Shown: positions 1-8,967, counted from the stretch's first letter. The stretch: 64,000 nucleotides of DNA from Verrucomicrobiaceae bacterium (GCA_016713035.1 JADJPW010000001.1:682001-746000); one strand, 5' to 3'. Numbers and translations: made by a program. The notes: generated from the sequence alone by a model not told the origin.

Positions 1-1
1 C

Positions 2-304
2 CAAAGCGACCGCGAAACCATCGAAAACGCCAACAGTGACGCCAGCGTGCCCCAGGCACTCGCGATGATGAATGGCAGCCTCCTGCCACAGATCATCAGC
101 CGTTACAGCCAGCTCATGCTCGGCATCAACAAGGCCCAATACCCGGATGATAAAGTCGAAGCCGCCTACATGGCCATCCTCAGCCGCAAACCTACTACCA
201 ATGAAAAAGCTGCATGGCTCAAGGCCCAAGATAACGGCCTCACCAACATGGATGACCTCATCTTCTCGCTCCTGAACACCCAGCAGTTCATCTTCATTCA
301 ATAA
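2..304 (+). CDS. DUF1553 family protein, C-terminal part (runs off the left edge)
   Basis: An open frame enters from the left edge and stops at 304. The visible 100 residues end in the pattern typical of DUF1553 (PSD1-type) proteins of Planctomycetes and Verrucomicrobia: an AYMAILSRKPT stretch, then a run closing with SLLNTQQFIFIQ. The family is usually secreted and often carries an N-terminal cytochrome c-like domain, which would lie outside this window. It sits 60 bases upstream of a DUF1501 gene on the same strand. DUF1553/DUF1501 pairs are a recurring operon in this superphylum, so the two probably act together. Their biochemical role is not established. The start cannot be seen. Confidence 0.8.
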   Translation, partial: QSDRETIENANSDASVPQALAMMNGSLLPQIISRYSQLMLGINKAQYPDDKVEAAYMAILSRKPTTNEKAAWLKAQDNGLTNMDDLIFSLLNTQQFIFIQ

Positions 305-364
305 AGGCCATCCTCAATTTCACCCAAGACAGACAAAGTAACCAACAACACACGCCACACCGCC

Positions 365-1672
365 ATGAAACACGACCTCGCCACCAAACTGCTCCGCTCC
401 GGCGAACTCAGCCGCCGCGACTTCGCCGCCAAAACAGCCTCCAGCCTCCTCGGAGTCGGCATGCTCGGCCATTCGCTCACCAGCAAAGGTTTTGCAGCCT
501 TTGAGGGCTCCTCCAAGCTCAAACAAGCTGCCACCGCGAAGAACGTCATTTATCTCTACATGAGTGGTGGTCAGTCCCACCTCGACACCTGGGATGTCAA
601 AGAAGGCGTCGAAACCGCCGGCCCGACCAAGCCCATCAAAACCAGCGCAGACGGCGTCCGTATCTCTGAATACCTGCCACTCACCGCACAGCAGATGCAC
701 CACGGCACCATCGTGAACTCCCTCACCTCCACCCAGGGAGCACATGAGCAGGGCAACTACATGATGCACACCAGCTACGAGATGCGCGGCACCATCCGCC
801 ACCCTGCCATGGGTGCCTGGCTGAACGTCTTCCAAGGCGGTGGCAACAGCACGCTGCCAAACTTCGTCTTCGTCGGCAACGACAGCCGCCACCCCGGCGC
901 AGGCTTCTTCCCTGCTGCCCAGGCACCGCTTTTCGTCTCCAACCCCGAAAACGGCCTCAAGAACATCAAATCCAGCGTCCCAGAGCCCCAGTTCAAAGCA
1001 CGCATGGCACTCGCGGATGAACTTGATAAAGACTTCCGCAGCACCTTCCCCCATCGCAACGTCAAGGCCTACGCCGACATGTATGACGACGCCATGGCCA
1101 TGATGAAATCCGAAGACCTCAAAGCCTTCGACCTCAGCGAAGAGCCCGGTGACCTCCGCGCCGCCTACGGACGCGAAGCCTTCGGCCAAGGCTGCCTTCT
1201 CGCCCGCCGCCTCGTCGAGCGCGGTGTCCGCTTTGTCGAGGTCTCCCTCGGCGGCTGGGATACGCACAATGCCAACTTCGTCGCGGTCCCAGAACGCTGC
1301 GACACCCTCGATAAAGGGCTCGCCACACTCGTCAGCGACCTGCACAACCGCGGCCTGCTCCAAGACACCCTCATCGTCCTCACCTCCGAGTTCGGCCGCA
1401 CGCCCGACATCAATCAAAACGTCGGTCGTGACCACTACCCGAAAGCCTTCTCCGCCGTCATGTTCGGCGGTGGCGTCAAAGGTGGCCATGTCCACGGCAA
1501 AACAGACAAAGAAGGCCGCGAAGTCGTCGAAGACAAACTCAAGATCATGGACTTCAACGCCACCATCGCCTACGCCCTCGGTCTCCCGCTCGATCAGGTC
1601 ATCTACAGCCCCAGCAAGCGCCCCTTCACCATCGCTGACAAAGGCCAGCCTGTGACGAGCCTCTTTGCCTAA
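365..1672 (+). CDS. DUF1501 family exported protein with twin-arginine leader
   Basis: A 435-residue protein, the usual length for DUF1501. The N-terminus has a twin-arginine signal (SRRDF, Arg17-Arg18) followed by a hydrophobic stretch, so export by the Tat system is expected. Family landmarks are visible: YMSGGQSHLDTWD near residue 65, GGWDTHN near 296, and EFGRTPDINQNVGRDHYP near 342. DUF1501 proteins belong to the alkaline phosphatase/sulfatase-like superfamily, but no substrate is established. The gene follows the DUF1553 gene by 60 bases and is probably co-transcribed with it. A strong hairpin terminator lies 30 bases after the stop, closing the operon. The start is supported by the intact Tat leader. 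Confidence 0.9.
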   Translation: MKHDLATKLLRSGELSRRDFAAKTASSLLGVGMLGHSLTSKGFAAFEGSSKLKQAATAKNVIYLYMSGGQSHLDTWDVKEGVETAGPTKPIKTSADGVRISEYLPLTAQQMHHGTIVNSLTSTQGAHEQGNYMMHTSYEMRGTIRHPAMGAWLNVFQGGGNSTLPNFVFVGNDSRHPGAGFFPAAQAPLFVSNPENGLKNIKSSVPEPQFKARMALADELDKDFRSTFPHRNVKAYADMYDDAMAMMKSEDLKAFDLSEEPGDLRAAYGREAFGQGCLLARRLVERGVRFVEVSLGGWDTHNANFVAVPERCDTLDKGLATLVSDLHNRGLLQDTLIVLTSEFGRTPDINQNVGRDHYPKAFSAVMFGGGVKGGHVHGKTDKEGREVVEDKLKIMDFNATIAYALGLPLDQVIYSPSKRPFTIADKGQPVTSLFA

Positions 1673-1703
1673 GGCATCCAAAAAAGCCCATCACCCCACA
1701 ATG

Positions 1704-1735
1704 AAGGCGCGGACTCACCTCCGCGCCTTTTTTTC
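1704..1735 (+). terminator. Rho-independent terminator after the DUF1553-DUF1501 operon
   Basis: A 9-bp perfect stem, aaggcgcgg (1704-1712) with ccgcgcctt (1721-1729), encloses an 8-base loop and runs into a T tract at 1728-1734. It lies just downstream of the DUF1501 stop and before the next gene on the same strand. Confidence 0.9.
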
Positions 1736-1821
1736 GCCCCCATTGCCCCTCTCGCCGCAATATAGCATTCCAGGCGAGTTTGCTCTCATGGGCCACGTTT
1801 GCTAACGAAGAAAAACTCCCC

Positions 1822-4800
1822 ATGCGCCTGCCCCCTGCCCTCCTTTTTGCCTTCCTGACTGCCACCGCCGCAGCGCAGCCCTTTGAACTCAGGCCCCATG
1901 ACGTCATCGCCCTCACGGGTGGCTCCAACATGGAGCGCACGCGATTCAATGGCTATCTGCAAACCAGCCTCATCGCCTCCAAACCAGAGCTGAAGATCAA
2001 AGTGCGCAATTTCGGCTGGGAAGGCGACACCGTCTTCGAGCAATGGCGCGACGGCGGCCACACCGAAAATCTCGATCCCAAACGCGCTGCCGCCGAGAAA
2101 CGCATCCAGGCCGAAACCGGCACCGATAGCTGGCGGCAACAACGCGACTGGCGCCAGCAGCTCAAAGAAGTCGGCGCGACGGTGGTGATCGCTCAGTTCG
2201 GGCAGATGGAATCGCTGAATGGTGTCGAAAAGCTTCCGCAATTCATCGCAGCGTATGAGCGGCTCATCGCCGAGTTTGCGGATGAAGGAAGGCGCGTGGT
2301 GCTGGTGGCTCCTGTTTCATTCTTCAAGAAAGAGGAATCAAGCTGGCCCAACTTAACCAAGCGGAATTCCAACCTAATTGCCTACTCCTCAGCTATTCGC
2401 GAATTGGCAATGCGGCAAAGTTTGTTGTTTGTTGAACCAGATTTCACAGCATGGATGGGGACACCTCCGAAGATCACTTCGAATGGCTACCAGTTGACTG
2501 ATGCAGGGTACCGCTTACTCACACAAAGCATCACGAAAACACTGGGACTCACAATCAAGCCTGAATCCGAGGTCAATGCCATCCGCACCCAAGTCCTCGA
2601 ATTCGAGCGCCTCTGGTTCGACTACTGGCGACCCATGAACTGGGCTTTCCTCACGGGCGACCGCACGAACGTGCCTTACTCGAAGGACTGGAAGGACACC
2701 TCCAAGCGCATCTTCCCCCAGGAAATGGAGGACTTCCGCCCGTTGCTCGAACAAGCCGAGCAAAACATCTGGAACGCCATTGAGGGCAAGCCAGTCACGC
2801 CCATCGGTATCCGCTCATCCATCCCCGTCGAGCCACCGACAGCGAAACCACAATCGCCGGAGGAAGAACTGGCGTCGTTTCAGATCATGGACGGCTTTGC
2901 GGTCAATCTCTTCGCCAGCGAGAAGGACGGCATCATCAAACCCATCCAGATGCGCTGGGATGAACACGGGCGCTTGTGGGTGGCATGTGCGTTGAGCTAT
3001 CCGCAGATCAAACCAGGCGAAAAAGCCAACGACTACGTCCTCGTCTGCGAAGACACCGATGGCGACGGCAAAGCGGACAAATCTCACAAGTTCGTCGAAG
3101 GCCTTTTCATGCCCGCAGGCATCGAACTCGGTGATGGCGGCCTGTATGTAGCTCAGGGCACCGAATTGCTGCACTTCAAAGACACCGACGGCGATGGCAA
3201 AGCGGACAAGCGGCGCATTGTTCTCGGCGGATTCGGCACCGCCGACTCGCATCAGATGATCAACTGCATCAACTGGGGCTTCGGCGGCGAGCTGTGGTTC
3301 ACACAGGGCCACCACATCTACTCGCGTGTCGAGACGCCGTTTGGCGTCGAGACACTCAACCGCGCTGGCGTCTGGCGCTACCGCCCACGCACTGGCCATC
3401 TAGATCCCTTTTTCCAGTGGTCCTCCGCTGGGGCGAACTGCTGGGGCGTCGTCACCACCGAATACGGCCAACCGTTTCACAAAAGTGGTGCCAACATCGG
3501 CTCCTACTATTCCACCCCTGGACTCGTGCGCTCCGATCTCGCCGTGAATGCGCAGGCGCTGAACCTCTGCCTCGCGCCGATCAAGCAAGTCGGTCAGGAG
3601 TTCCTCCATAGCAGCATGTTCCCGCAGGAGATGCAGGGCCGCGTGCTCATCGGCGGCTACTACGCCAACTTGCTCGAATGGCATGAGCTAAAGCTCGAAA
3701 ACGGCCTCTTTTCGACCACACGCCTTCCCAACATCATCGAAACGAAAAACAACGTCTTTCGCCCCGTCGAAGTCCGCATGGGCCCCGATGGCGGCATCTA
3801 CGTCGCAGACTGGTACAACCCCATCATCGGCCACTATCAGGCCAGCTACCGCCACCCCGACCGCGACAAACAGCACGGCCGCATCTGGCGCGTGACCTGG
3901 AAAAACGGCAAAAAGGTCAACCCAGTCAATCTCGTCCAAAAAAGCACCGAAGAGCTCCTGGAACACCTCGACTCCAAAGAACGCTGGGCCTGGTATCAGT
4001 CGAAGCGCCTCCTCATCGAACGCGACGCCAAGGAAGTCACAGCGGCACTTGATGCCTGGTGGCCAAAACAAAACGACTACCGCCAACTCCAAGCCCTCTC
4101 GCTCTACGAAGCCCACGAAACCCCACGCCCCGAGCTGCTCAAAACACTGCTGCGCAGCCCCGACGCCCGCATCCGCGCCTACGCCACACGCACCCTCTCC
4201 ACCTGGGCACGCGATGGCCACCTGCCAGACGCCTTGAAGCTCCTCGAAGCCCAAATCGCCGATGATGATGCCCTCGTGCGTCTGGAGGCCATCGTCGCGG
4301 CCAGTTATGTGCCTGGCGGAGCCAAAATCGCCGTGCGAGCATTAGACAAGGACTTCAACGCCTACCACCTCCACGCCCTCACCAAGACCCTGCACGCCAC
4401 CAATGCGCAGTGGTCCACCAAGCTCGACTTTGAAAAAGACGAGCACCTCATCTTCGCCCTCCAAAGTGGCTGGGTAGAAAACAACCCCGACGACCTCAAA
4501 AACCTCAGCGGTGCCCCCGTGGCCTACAAGCCAAATACAGGCGGAAAAGCTGCCGCCATCATGCGCGATCAAATCACCCGGCACGAAGGCAATCCCGAGC
4601 GTCAGGCGACATGGCTCAAAGCCCTCGCTGCCGTCGCCAGCGTGGACGATGTGCCCTTCATTTTCGAACGCGGAGGCCAAAATACCGCCGTTTTAGCCGC
4701 GCTACGCTCCGCCAAGCCGCAAAACGCCGAAACACTGCTCAAACCACTTTTTGAGAGCCAAAACCCCGCTTTGAGAGCGCAGGGCGTCCGCCTCGCTGGA

Positions 4801-5604
4801 GCTTGGAAAGTCGCTTCTTTTGCCGAGCTTATCCGAAAACTCGCTTTCGAGGAAAAATCGCAGCAGGCGCTGGATGCGCTCATCAGCCTCAAACCGGACG
4901 AAGTCGTCGCACACACGCTACAGGGCCTACAAAGTGCCGAAAAAGCCGCACCGCTGCTCAATGCCCTCGTTTCTCGTGCCGAAGGCCACAGTGCTCTCAT
5001 GCGTGCCTTGCAAAAGGCCGATGCCATCCCGGCAGCGAAAGCCAAGATCGTCCTGCAAGCGCTCAACAGCCTCGGCAAGACCGACGCCAAGCTCTCGCCG
5101 TTGCTCATGAAGCTCGCTGGCATCAATACCGCACTGCCCACCTACACGCAGGACTACCTGCGCAACGTCGTAAAGGCAGCGAACACCTTTGGAAATGCGG
5201 CAGAAGGCAAAAAGATCTATGAATCCGCAGGCTGTATCGCCTGCCACACGCCTGGGCCTGCGCAGAGCAAAATCGGCCCCGACTTGAGCGCCATCGCCCG
5301 AGGTTTGCCCATCGACATGATCGTCACCGAAGTCGTCTGGCCCGCGCTAAACGTGAAGGAAAACTACGAAGCCGCCACCGTCACCTTAAAGGACGGCAGC
5401 GTTCTCACTGGCTTCAAACAGACCGAAACCGCGGAGGCCATCGGCCTCCGCGACATGGCCACCGGCACCATGAAGCAGATCAAACGCAGCGACACCCAAA
5501 AGATCCAAACCGGCGGCACCGTCATGCCCGACGGTTTGACTAGCACGATGAACGAGCAACAGCTCGCCCACCTTATCAAATACCTCAGCGAGCTGGGAAA
5601 GTAA
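1822..5604 (+). CDS. SGNH-hydrolase / PVC-type dehydrogenase / HEAT / cytochrome c fusion protein
   Basis: A 1,260-residue exported protein. The start at 1822 is chosen because it gives a clean signal peptide (MRLPPALLFAFLTATAAAQ); an in-frame ATG at 1780 would add 14 polar residues. Domains in order: an SGNH/GDSL-like hydrolase segment (about 25-250), a PVC-type membrane-bound dehydrogenase beta-propeller (about 350-690) with two DTDGDGKADK calcium-site-like loops near 411 and 454, HEAT-like helical repeats (about 700-1110), and a C-terminal cytochrome c with CIACH at Cys1138-His1142. This heme domain order is common in Planctomycetes and Verrucomicrobia; the proteins are inferred periplasmic oxidases or sugar dehydrogenases. 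The bases from about 2310 to 2560 are poorer in GC than their surroundings. Confidence 0.88.
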   Translation: MRLPPALLFAFLTATAAAQPFELRPHDVIALTGGSNMERTRFNGYLQTSLIASKPELKIKVRNFGWEGDTVFEQWRDGGHTENLDPKRAAAEKRIQAETGTDSWRQQRDWRQQLKEVGATVVIAQFGQMESLNGVEKLPQFIAAYERLIAEFADEGRRVVLVAPVSFFKKEESSWPNLTKRNSNLIAYSSAIRELAMRQSLLFVEPDFTAWMGTPPKITSNGYQLTDAGYRLLTQSITKTLGLTIKPESEVNAIRTQVLEFERLWFDYWRPMNWAFLTGDRTNVPYSKDWKDTSKRIFPQEMEDFRPLLEQAEQNIWNAIEGKPVTPIGIRSSIPVEPPTAKPQSPEEELASFQIMDGFAVNLFASEKDGIIKPIQMRWDEHGRLWVACALSYPQIKPGEKANDYVLVCEDTDGDGKADKSHKFVEGLFMPAGIELGDGGLYVAQGTELLHFKDTDGDGKADKRRIVLGGFGTADSHQMINCINWGFGGELWFTQGHHIYSRVETPFGVETLNRAGVWRYRPRTGHLDPFFQWSSAGANCWGVVTTEYGQPFHKSGANIGSYYSTPGLVRSDLAVNAQALNLCLAPIKQVGQEFLHSSMFPQEMQGRVLIGGYYANLLEWHELKLENGLFSTTRLPNIIETKNNVFRPVEVRMGPDGGIYVADWYNPIIGHYQASYRHPDRDKQHGRIWRVTWKNGKKVNPVNLVQKSTEELLEHLDSKERWAWYQSKRLLIERDAKEVTAALDAWWPKQNDYRQLQALSLYEAHETPRPELLKTLLRSPDARIRAYATRTLSTWARDGHLPDALKLLEAQIADDDALVRLEAIVAASYVPGGAKIAVRALDKDFNAYHLHALTKTLHATNAQWSTKLDFEKDEHLIFALQSGWVENNPDDLKNLSGAPVAYKPNTGGKAAAIMRDQITRHEGNPERQATWLKALAAVASVDDVPFIFERGGQNTAVLAALRSAKPQNAETLLKPLFESQNPALRAQGVRLAGAWKVASFAELIRKLAFEEKSQQALDALISLKPDEVVAHTLQGLQSAEKAAPLLNALVSRAEGHSALMRALQKADAIPAAKAKIVLQALNSLGKTDAKLSPLLMKLAGINTALPTYTQDYLRNVVKAANTFGNAAEGKKIYESAGCIACHTPGPAQSKIGPDLSAIARGLPIDMIVTEVVWPALNVKENYEAATVTLKDGSVLTGFKQTETAEAIGLRDMATGTMKQIKRSDTQKIQTGGTVMPDGLTSTMNEQQLAHLIKYLSELGK

Positions 5605-5760
5605 CTACCGCTAAAGTTCATGGCGACAGTCCTTTACAAAGCTTTTCAGACAACCGTCAATCGCCTTGTAAAAGGCGACTTAGCAAAGGAAGTAGCGGTT
5701 GTTGAGGCACTTCTTCTTGGTATACTTGGATTCAATCCTGAAGTGCGTCATGGTTGCCAA

Positions 5761-6798
5761 ATGGGATATCAACAATTGGTCACAGAGGAAAGACATAAGA
5801 TCGCAGCGATGCGGAGTTTGTACTTAAGCGTGGAGGAGATCGCCCGTCGGCTCGGACGGCACCGGAGCACGCTCTACCGCGAACTCAAGCGCAATGCCTC
5901 GGCGCATGACGGCAACTACCGCGCCTCGCACTCGGTGCAAAAAGCCAGCGGCAGGAAGAGTCGCTCTAGGCGCAACGGCCGCTTTGGGGCAGATGACTTC
6001 GTGTGGATCGAGAGGTTGATCCGTCTCCATCTCAGCCCCGAGCAGATCGTCGGCAGGATGAGACAGGAAGGCACGAAGGTCATGAGTCATGAAACCATCT
6101 ACCGCTGGATCTGGAAGGAAAAGGCAGAAGGCAGCTGGCTTTGGACCTACCTGCGCGGAGCCCGCAAGCAGCGGCGGAAACGCTACGGCCCCTACGACAG
6201 CCGAGGCCGTCTGGCGGGCAAGAAGATGATCGGCAGCCGCCCAGCGTCTGTCGAGAGCAGGAAGCGCATCGGTCACTGGGAATCGAAACGAAGTGGAGAT
6301 AGACAGGAGCGAACGCGACGTGCCCGAAGGGTGAGCGAAGCGAATCAAATCGATACTGTGCATGGCAAGAGCACCGCGTGCGTGCTCACCGTGGTGGAAC
6401 GGCGCACGGGCCTGGTGCGCCTCGGAGCGCTGCGGCGTGCGACCAAGGAGCTGACCACTCGCCGAACTCTATCTCTGCTCGGCAAAGAAGCCCATCGGGT
6501 CCGAACCATCACGGCAGACAACGGCTGCGAGTTTCACGACTACAAGAAGATCGAAACCGGACTGAAGATCGATTTCTACTTTGCCAAACCGCACCATGCC
6601 TGGGAGCGCGGTAGCAATGAGAACACCAATGGCCTGCTCAGGCAGTATCTGCCCAAAGGCACGGACCTCGCCGGACTCACCCAGCCGCAGTGCAATCGCC
6701 TCGCCGAGATCCTCAACAACCGGCCCCGCAAGCGCCTCGGATACAAGACCCCAAACGAGGTTTATTACTCACGTCCAGTTGTCGCACTTCAAAGCTGA
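5761..6798 (+). CDS. IS30-family transposase with an in-frame insertion
   Basis: The start at 5761 (MGYQQLVTEERHKIAAMRSL) matches the usual IS30 N-terminus; an in-frame ATG at 5620 would add 47 residues not expected in the family. An N-terminal helix-turn-helix (EEIARRLGRHRSTLYRELKR) is followed by the DDE integrase core, with TADNGCEFHDYK and HAWERGSNENTNGLLRQYLPKG carrying the later acidic residues. The first catalytic Asp normally lies in GHWEGDTVHGK. Here GHWE and DTVHGK are separated by 23 extra residues (net +22), encoded by 6284-6350. This splits a core strand next to the first catalytic Asp, so activity is doubtful. IS30 transposases usually make circular intermediates. Confidence 0.85.
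   Translation: MGYQQLVTEERHKIAAMRSLYLSVEEIARRLGRHRSTLYRELKRNASAHDGNYRASHSVQKASGRKSRSRRNGRFGADDFVWIERLIRLHLSPEQIVGRMRQEGTKVMSHETIYRWIWKEKAEGSWLWTYLRGARKQRRKRYGPYDSRGRLAGKKMIGSRPASVESRKRIGHWESKRSGDRQERTRRARRVSEANQIDTVHGKSTACVLTVVERRTGLVRLGALRRATKELTTRRTLSLLGKEAHRVRTITADNGCEFHDYKKIETGLKIDFYFAKPHHAWERGSNENTNGLLRQYLPKGTDLAGLTQPQCNRLAEILNNRPRKRLGYKTPNEVYYSRPVVALQS
6284..6350 (+). repeat. Hairpin micro-element, copy A, in frame inside the IS30 transposase
   Basis: About 67 bases interrupt the conserved GHWE-G-DTVHGK coding block without a stop. The segment contains gtggagatagac near its start and gtgagcgaagcgaatcaa near its end, both shared with copy B (62970-63029), and the 3' part is also shared with copy C (7200-7283). 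The encoded peptide begins SKRSGDRQER and ends RRVSEANQI, and resembles the peptide of copy B. A six-base direct repeat, aatcga, occurs at 6281-6286 and 6348-6353. Confidence 0.7.
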
Positions 6799-6799
6799 A

Positions 6800-6927
6800 A
6801 GTATTATACCTCCATAGTCTCTCAATCAGGTTCAGATTGGGGCTATAGGCAGGCAAAAACAACAGCTTAGTGTCCTTGCAACCGCATACTTCATCACCAG
6901 CTTGCAATGCTGGTAGCGTGCATTGAA
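6800..6927 (-). pseudogene. IS630-family transposase, C-terminal fragment (3' half of a split relic)
   Basis: Read on the minus strand this fragment encodes ARYQHC-like residues and then KLLFLPAYSPNLNLIERLWR, the hallmark C-terminal catalytic block of IS630 transposases. Its 5' half lies at 9967-10302 on the same strand. The gap between them is exactly the IS1380-family element at 6928-9966, which duplicates ttgaa at 6923-6927 and 9967-9971. Removing the element rejoins a continuous reading through ITLVLFNARYQ. The 3' end is lost at the IS30 boundary. Confidence 0.85.
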
Positions 6928-7199
6928 CCTGGATTATGCAATTGAGTAAGCGAACGGCGGTGGGCGAGCCTCGATTTGGCGGAAGATAGCGTCCATCCAG
7001 GGACGTTTTTGCCAGGCAGTGAGAGCTTGAGCACTCGCTTTCGAGCGTGTTGTCTGACCCAACCGCCTATTGCAAAGCAATAGGATCGCAGCATCGCCAA
7101 GGTGGCTTGATTGTGACTGTTGAGTCCAAAATGCCGGAACAGACTCATCAGATTGTAGGCCACCATGATGAAGCGGAACGAGGCCTCCGTGGCCCAAAG

Positions 7200-7283
7200 C
7201 CGAGCTGCCCGGCGGGCAGCGAGACAGACTGCACGCAGTGCAGCCCGCAGGGCGAGGGAGCCGTGAGGCGGCGACCGAGTCAA
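7200..7283 (+). repeat. Hairpin micro-element, copy C, in frame inside the IS1380 transposase
   Basis: Eighty-four bases interrupt the conserved FCLQE-LWATEASFRF coding block on the minus strand without shifting the frame. On the plus strand the element reads gagacagactgc, then a hairpin ctgcac-gca-gtgcag, then cagcccgcagggcgag and ends ccgagtcaa. These blocks match copy B (62970-63029) in the same order. Relative to the gene it is inverted compared with copies A and B, so it encodes an unrelated peptide (starting LTRSPPHGSLALRAAL), yet the frame stays open. Confidence 0.75.
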
Positions 7284-7420
7284 CTCCTGCAGGCAGAACG
7301 CGTCGAGGCCGAAGTCTTGCTTCAACTCTTTGATCCTGTTCTCGCAGTCGGCCCGAGTGTTGTAGATATACCATATCTGATCGAGCGGCAGGTCGAGATT
7401 GGTCACATACAGGCTAAAGC

Positions 7421-8967
7421 CAATGCCGCTAAGCAAAAAAGCGAAGAGGAGCGAAAAGAGTGCTGTACAACTGAGTAGCTGAGTCAACTAGCGGTAGATG
7501 GTAAAGCCATCCAGCCCACCGCGATACGAACATCATCTCTCTGCACGCATCCGCAAAAACTCGGCGTCGAGCAGTTGCCCGAGGAACTGCGGGCAGAGCC
7601 AACGCACCAAGGGCCGCGACGCAAACTTCTCGGTTGGCAACTCATCGCCGGCATGGTCGCCCAAAGTCTGCACGCTTGCGGCAGCCTACAGCAGATCATC
7701 GGTCGTTATTTTGCTGTGCGCATCAGGCTCCGCGGCGCTAAGCCAGCGTCGTTTGAAGATATCCACCCAAGCTTTCGATGCCTGCATGCGCCACTCCCTG
7801 GTGCCGCTAGCCTGTGAGCAGCGGCATCCAGCGTGTTTTTTCGCCGGGCTGCGCTTGGTCGGCATCGACGGTGGGCAGTGGAACCTGCTTAACACCGTGC
7901 AGATCAACGCCCAAGTGCCCAAAAGCCGCAGTCGTCGTGCGCAGGCAGCCTTTGCCAAGCTCTCCATGAGCACGCTGGTCGAGCTCGGCACCCATGCACC
8001 GCTGGCCGTATCGATGTCACTGGGTGCGCTCAATGAGAAATCGCTGGCCGATCCGCTGCTCGCCGCGCTACCAGCTCGCAGCCTGCTCATCGCCGACCGC
8101 TATTACGGGCAGGCTCCGATGCTCAAAGAACTGCAAAAACATTCGCAGCGCACGCAGAGTCACTTTTTTGGTCCGAGTGCGGCAAAAGCTCTCCGTGCGA
8201 GTGCAAAGCGTGCATGCCGATGGCAGTGCGGAGGTGGTGGTGAGTCTGCGCGAGCGTGAGAGCCCATGCGCAGACTCGTCAACAACAGCTCCGTCCAAAG
8301 CTGACGAGAAGCAGACACCCGAGGCGAACAAAGCGCGGGGCCGCCCGCGCAAACATCCGCCGATGCGCCAGAGCGAGTTGCCAGTGCGCGAGATCGTGGG
8401 GCGAGTGCGCAACGCCGCTGGAGAGTGGGTGAAGGTGCGGCTGTGGACGAGCCTGAGCGTGCAGCAGGGCAGTGCGCGTGAGTTGTTGGCGTTGTATGCG
8501 AAGCGCTGGGAACAGGAAGTCTTTTACAAAGAACTCAAGCTCGTGCTTCACGGAGGGCATTTGCTCAGCGCACAACGCACCGAGACAGCACAGCAAGAAC
8601 TCGCCGCGCTCCTCATCGCCAGCTCACTGGTGGCTGAGGAGCGACTAGCCTGCGCACAGAGCAGTGAGGATGAAGAAGTCCGGCAGGCAGGAGCGCTGCG
8701 CATCAGCATGAGCCACTGTTTGGAGCACACCGTAGCGCTGCTACTGGTGCTGGAGGCAGCGCAGGGCCTCATGGACGAGGCGGCACAAGGAGTGCTGGTG
8801 CGCCGAGTGCGAGAGCAAATCGCCCAAGCCGCGTTGCCAGCGCGACGAAGACGTAGTTGCCAGCGCAAGGTGCGACAGCCCGTGAGCAAATGGCCACGCC
8901 TGCTCTCGACCTCTTCTCTCCAAGCCAGCGACGATCTCATCATCGACCCTTTTGCTTAGCGGCATTG
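7421..8967 (+). mobile_element. IS4-family insertion sequence nested in the IS1380 element
   Basis: The element is 1,547 bp long with perfect 18-bp terminal inverted repeats: caatgccgctaagcaaaa at 7421-7438 and its complement at 8950-8967. A perfect 10-bp target duplication aggctaaagc lies at 7411-7420 and 8968-8977. Removing element and one duplication restores the minus-strand IS1380 transposase reading PDYRFSLYVTNLDLP. Perfect repeats and duplication argue for a recent insertion. Confidence 0.93.
7498..8959 (+). pseudogene. IS4-family transposase with two frame changes
   Basis: Three consecutive frames together make one transposase. The first carries LPEELRAEPTHQG and LLGWQLIAGMVAQSLHACGS (about 7560-7720). 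The second carries the first catalytic block RLVGIDGGQWNLLNTVQI and the second, LLIADRYYG (about 7720-8165). The third carries the C-terminal Y-E motif region YAKRWEQEVFYKELKLVLHG and runs to 8959. The first frame change is near 7720 and the second in a six-T run near 8165. The stop falls inside the right terminal repeat. An RGRPRKHPP AT-hook-like stretch lies in the linker. With such intact ends, the frame changes could be assembly errors instead of decay. Confidence 0.8.

Larger units (their letters stand above)
5605..6810 (+). mobile_element. IS30-family insertion sequence (limits approximate)
   Basis: The element carries one IS30 transposase gene and lies between the stop of the preceding cytochrome gene and a truncated IS630 transposase read on the other strand. 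The right end lies between about 6798 and 6815, where IS630 homology (LIERLWR) breaks off. No convincing inverted repeat pair or target duplication was found by eye; only short similarity around gcgaca occurs at both ends. The transposase reads through without a frameshift, but contains an extra in-frame segment (6284-6350). Confidence 0.7.

Noticed and set aside
320..1681. Long minus-strand open frame opposite the DUF1501 gene
   Set aside because: Shadow of a GC-rich coding region; no family features, while the plus strand encodes a full DUF1501 protein.
5605..5700. Clear terminal inverted repeats for the IS30 element
   Set aside because: Only a short gcgaca similarity between ends; exact ends could not be defined by eye.
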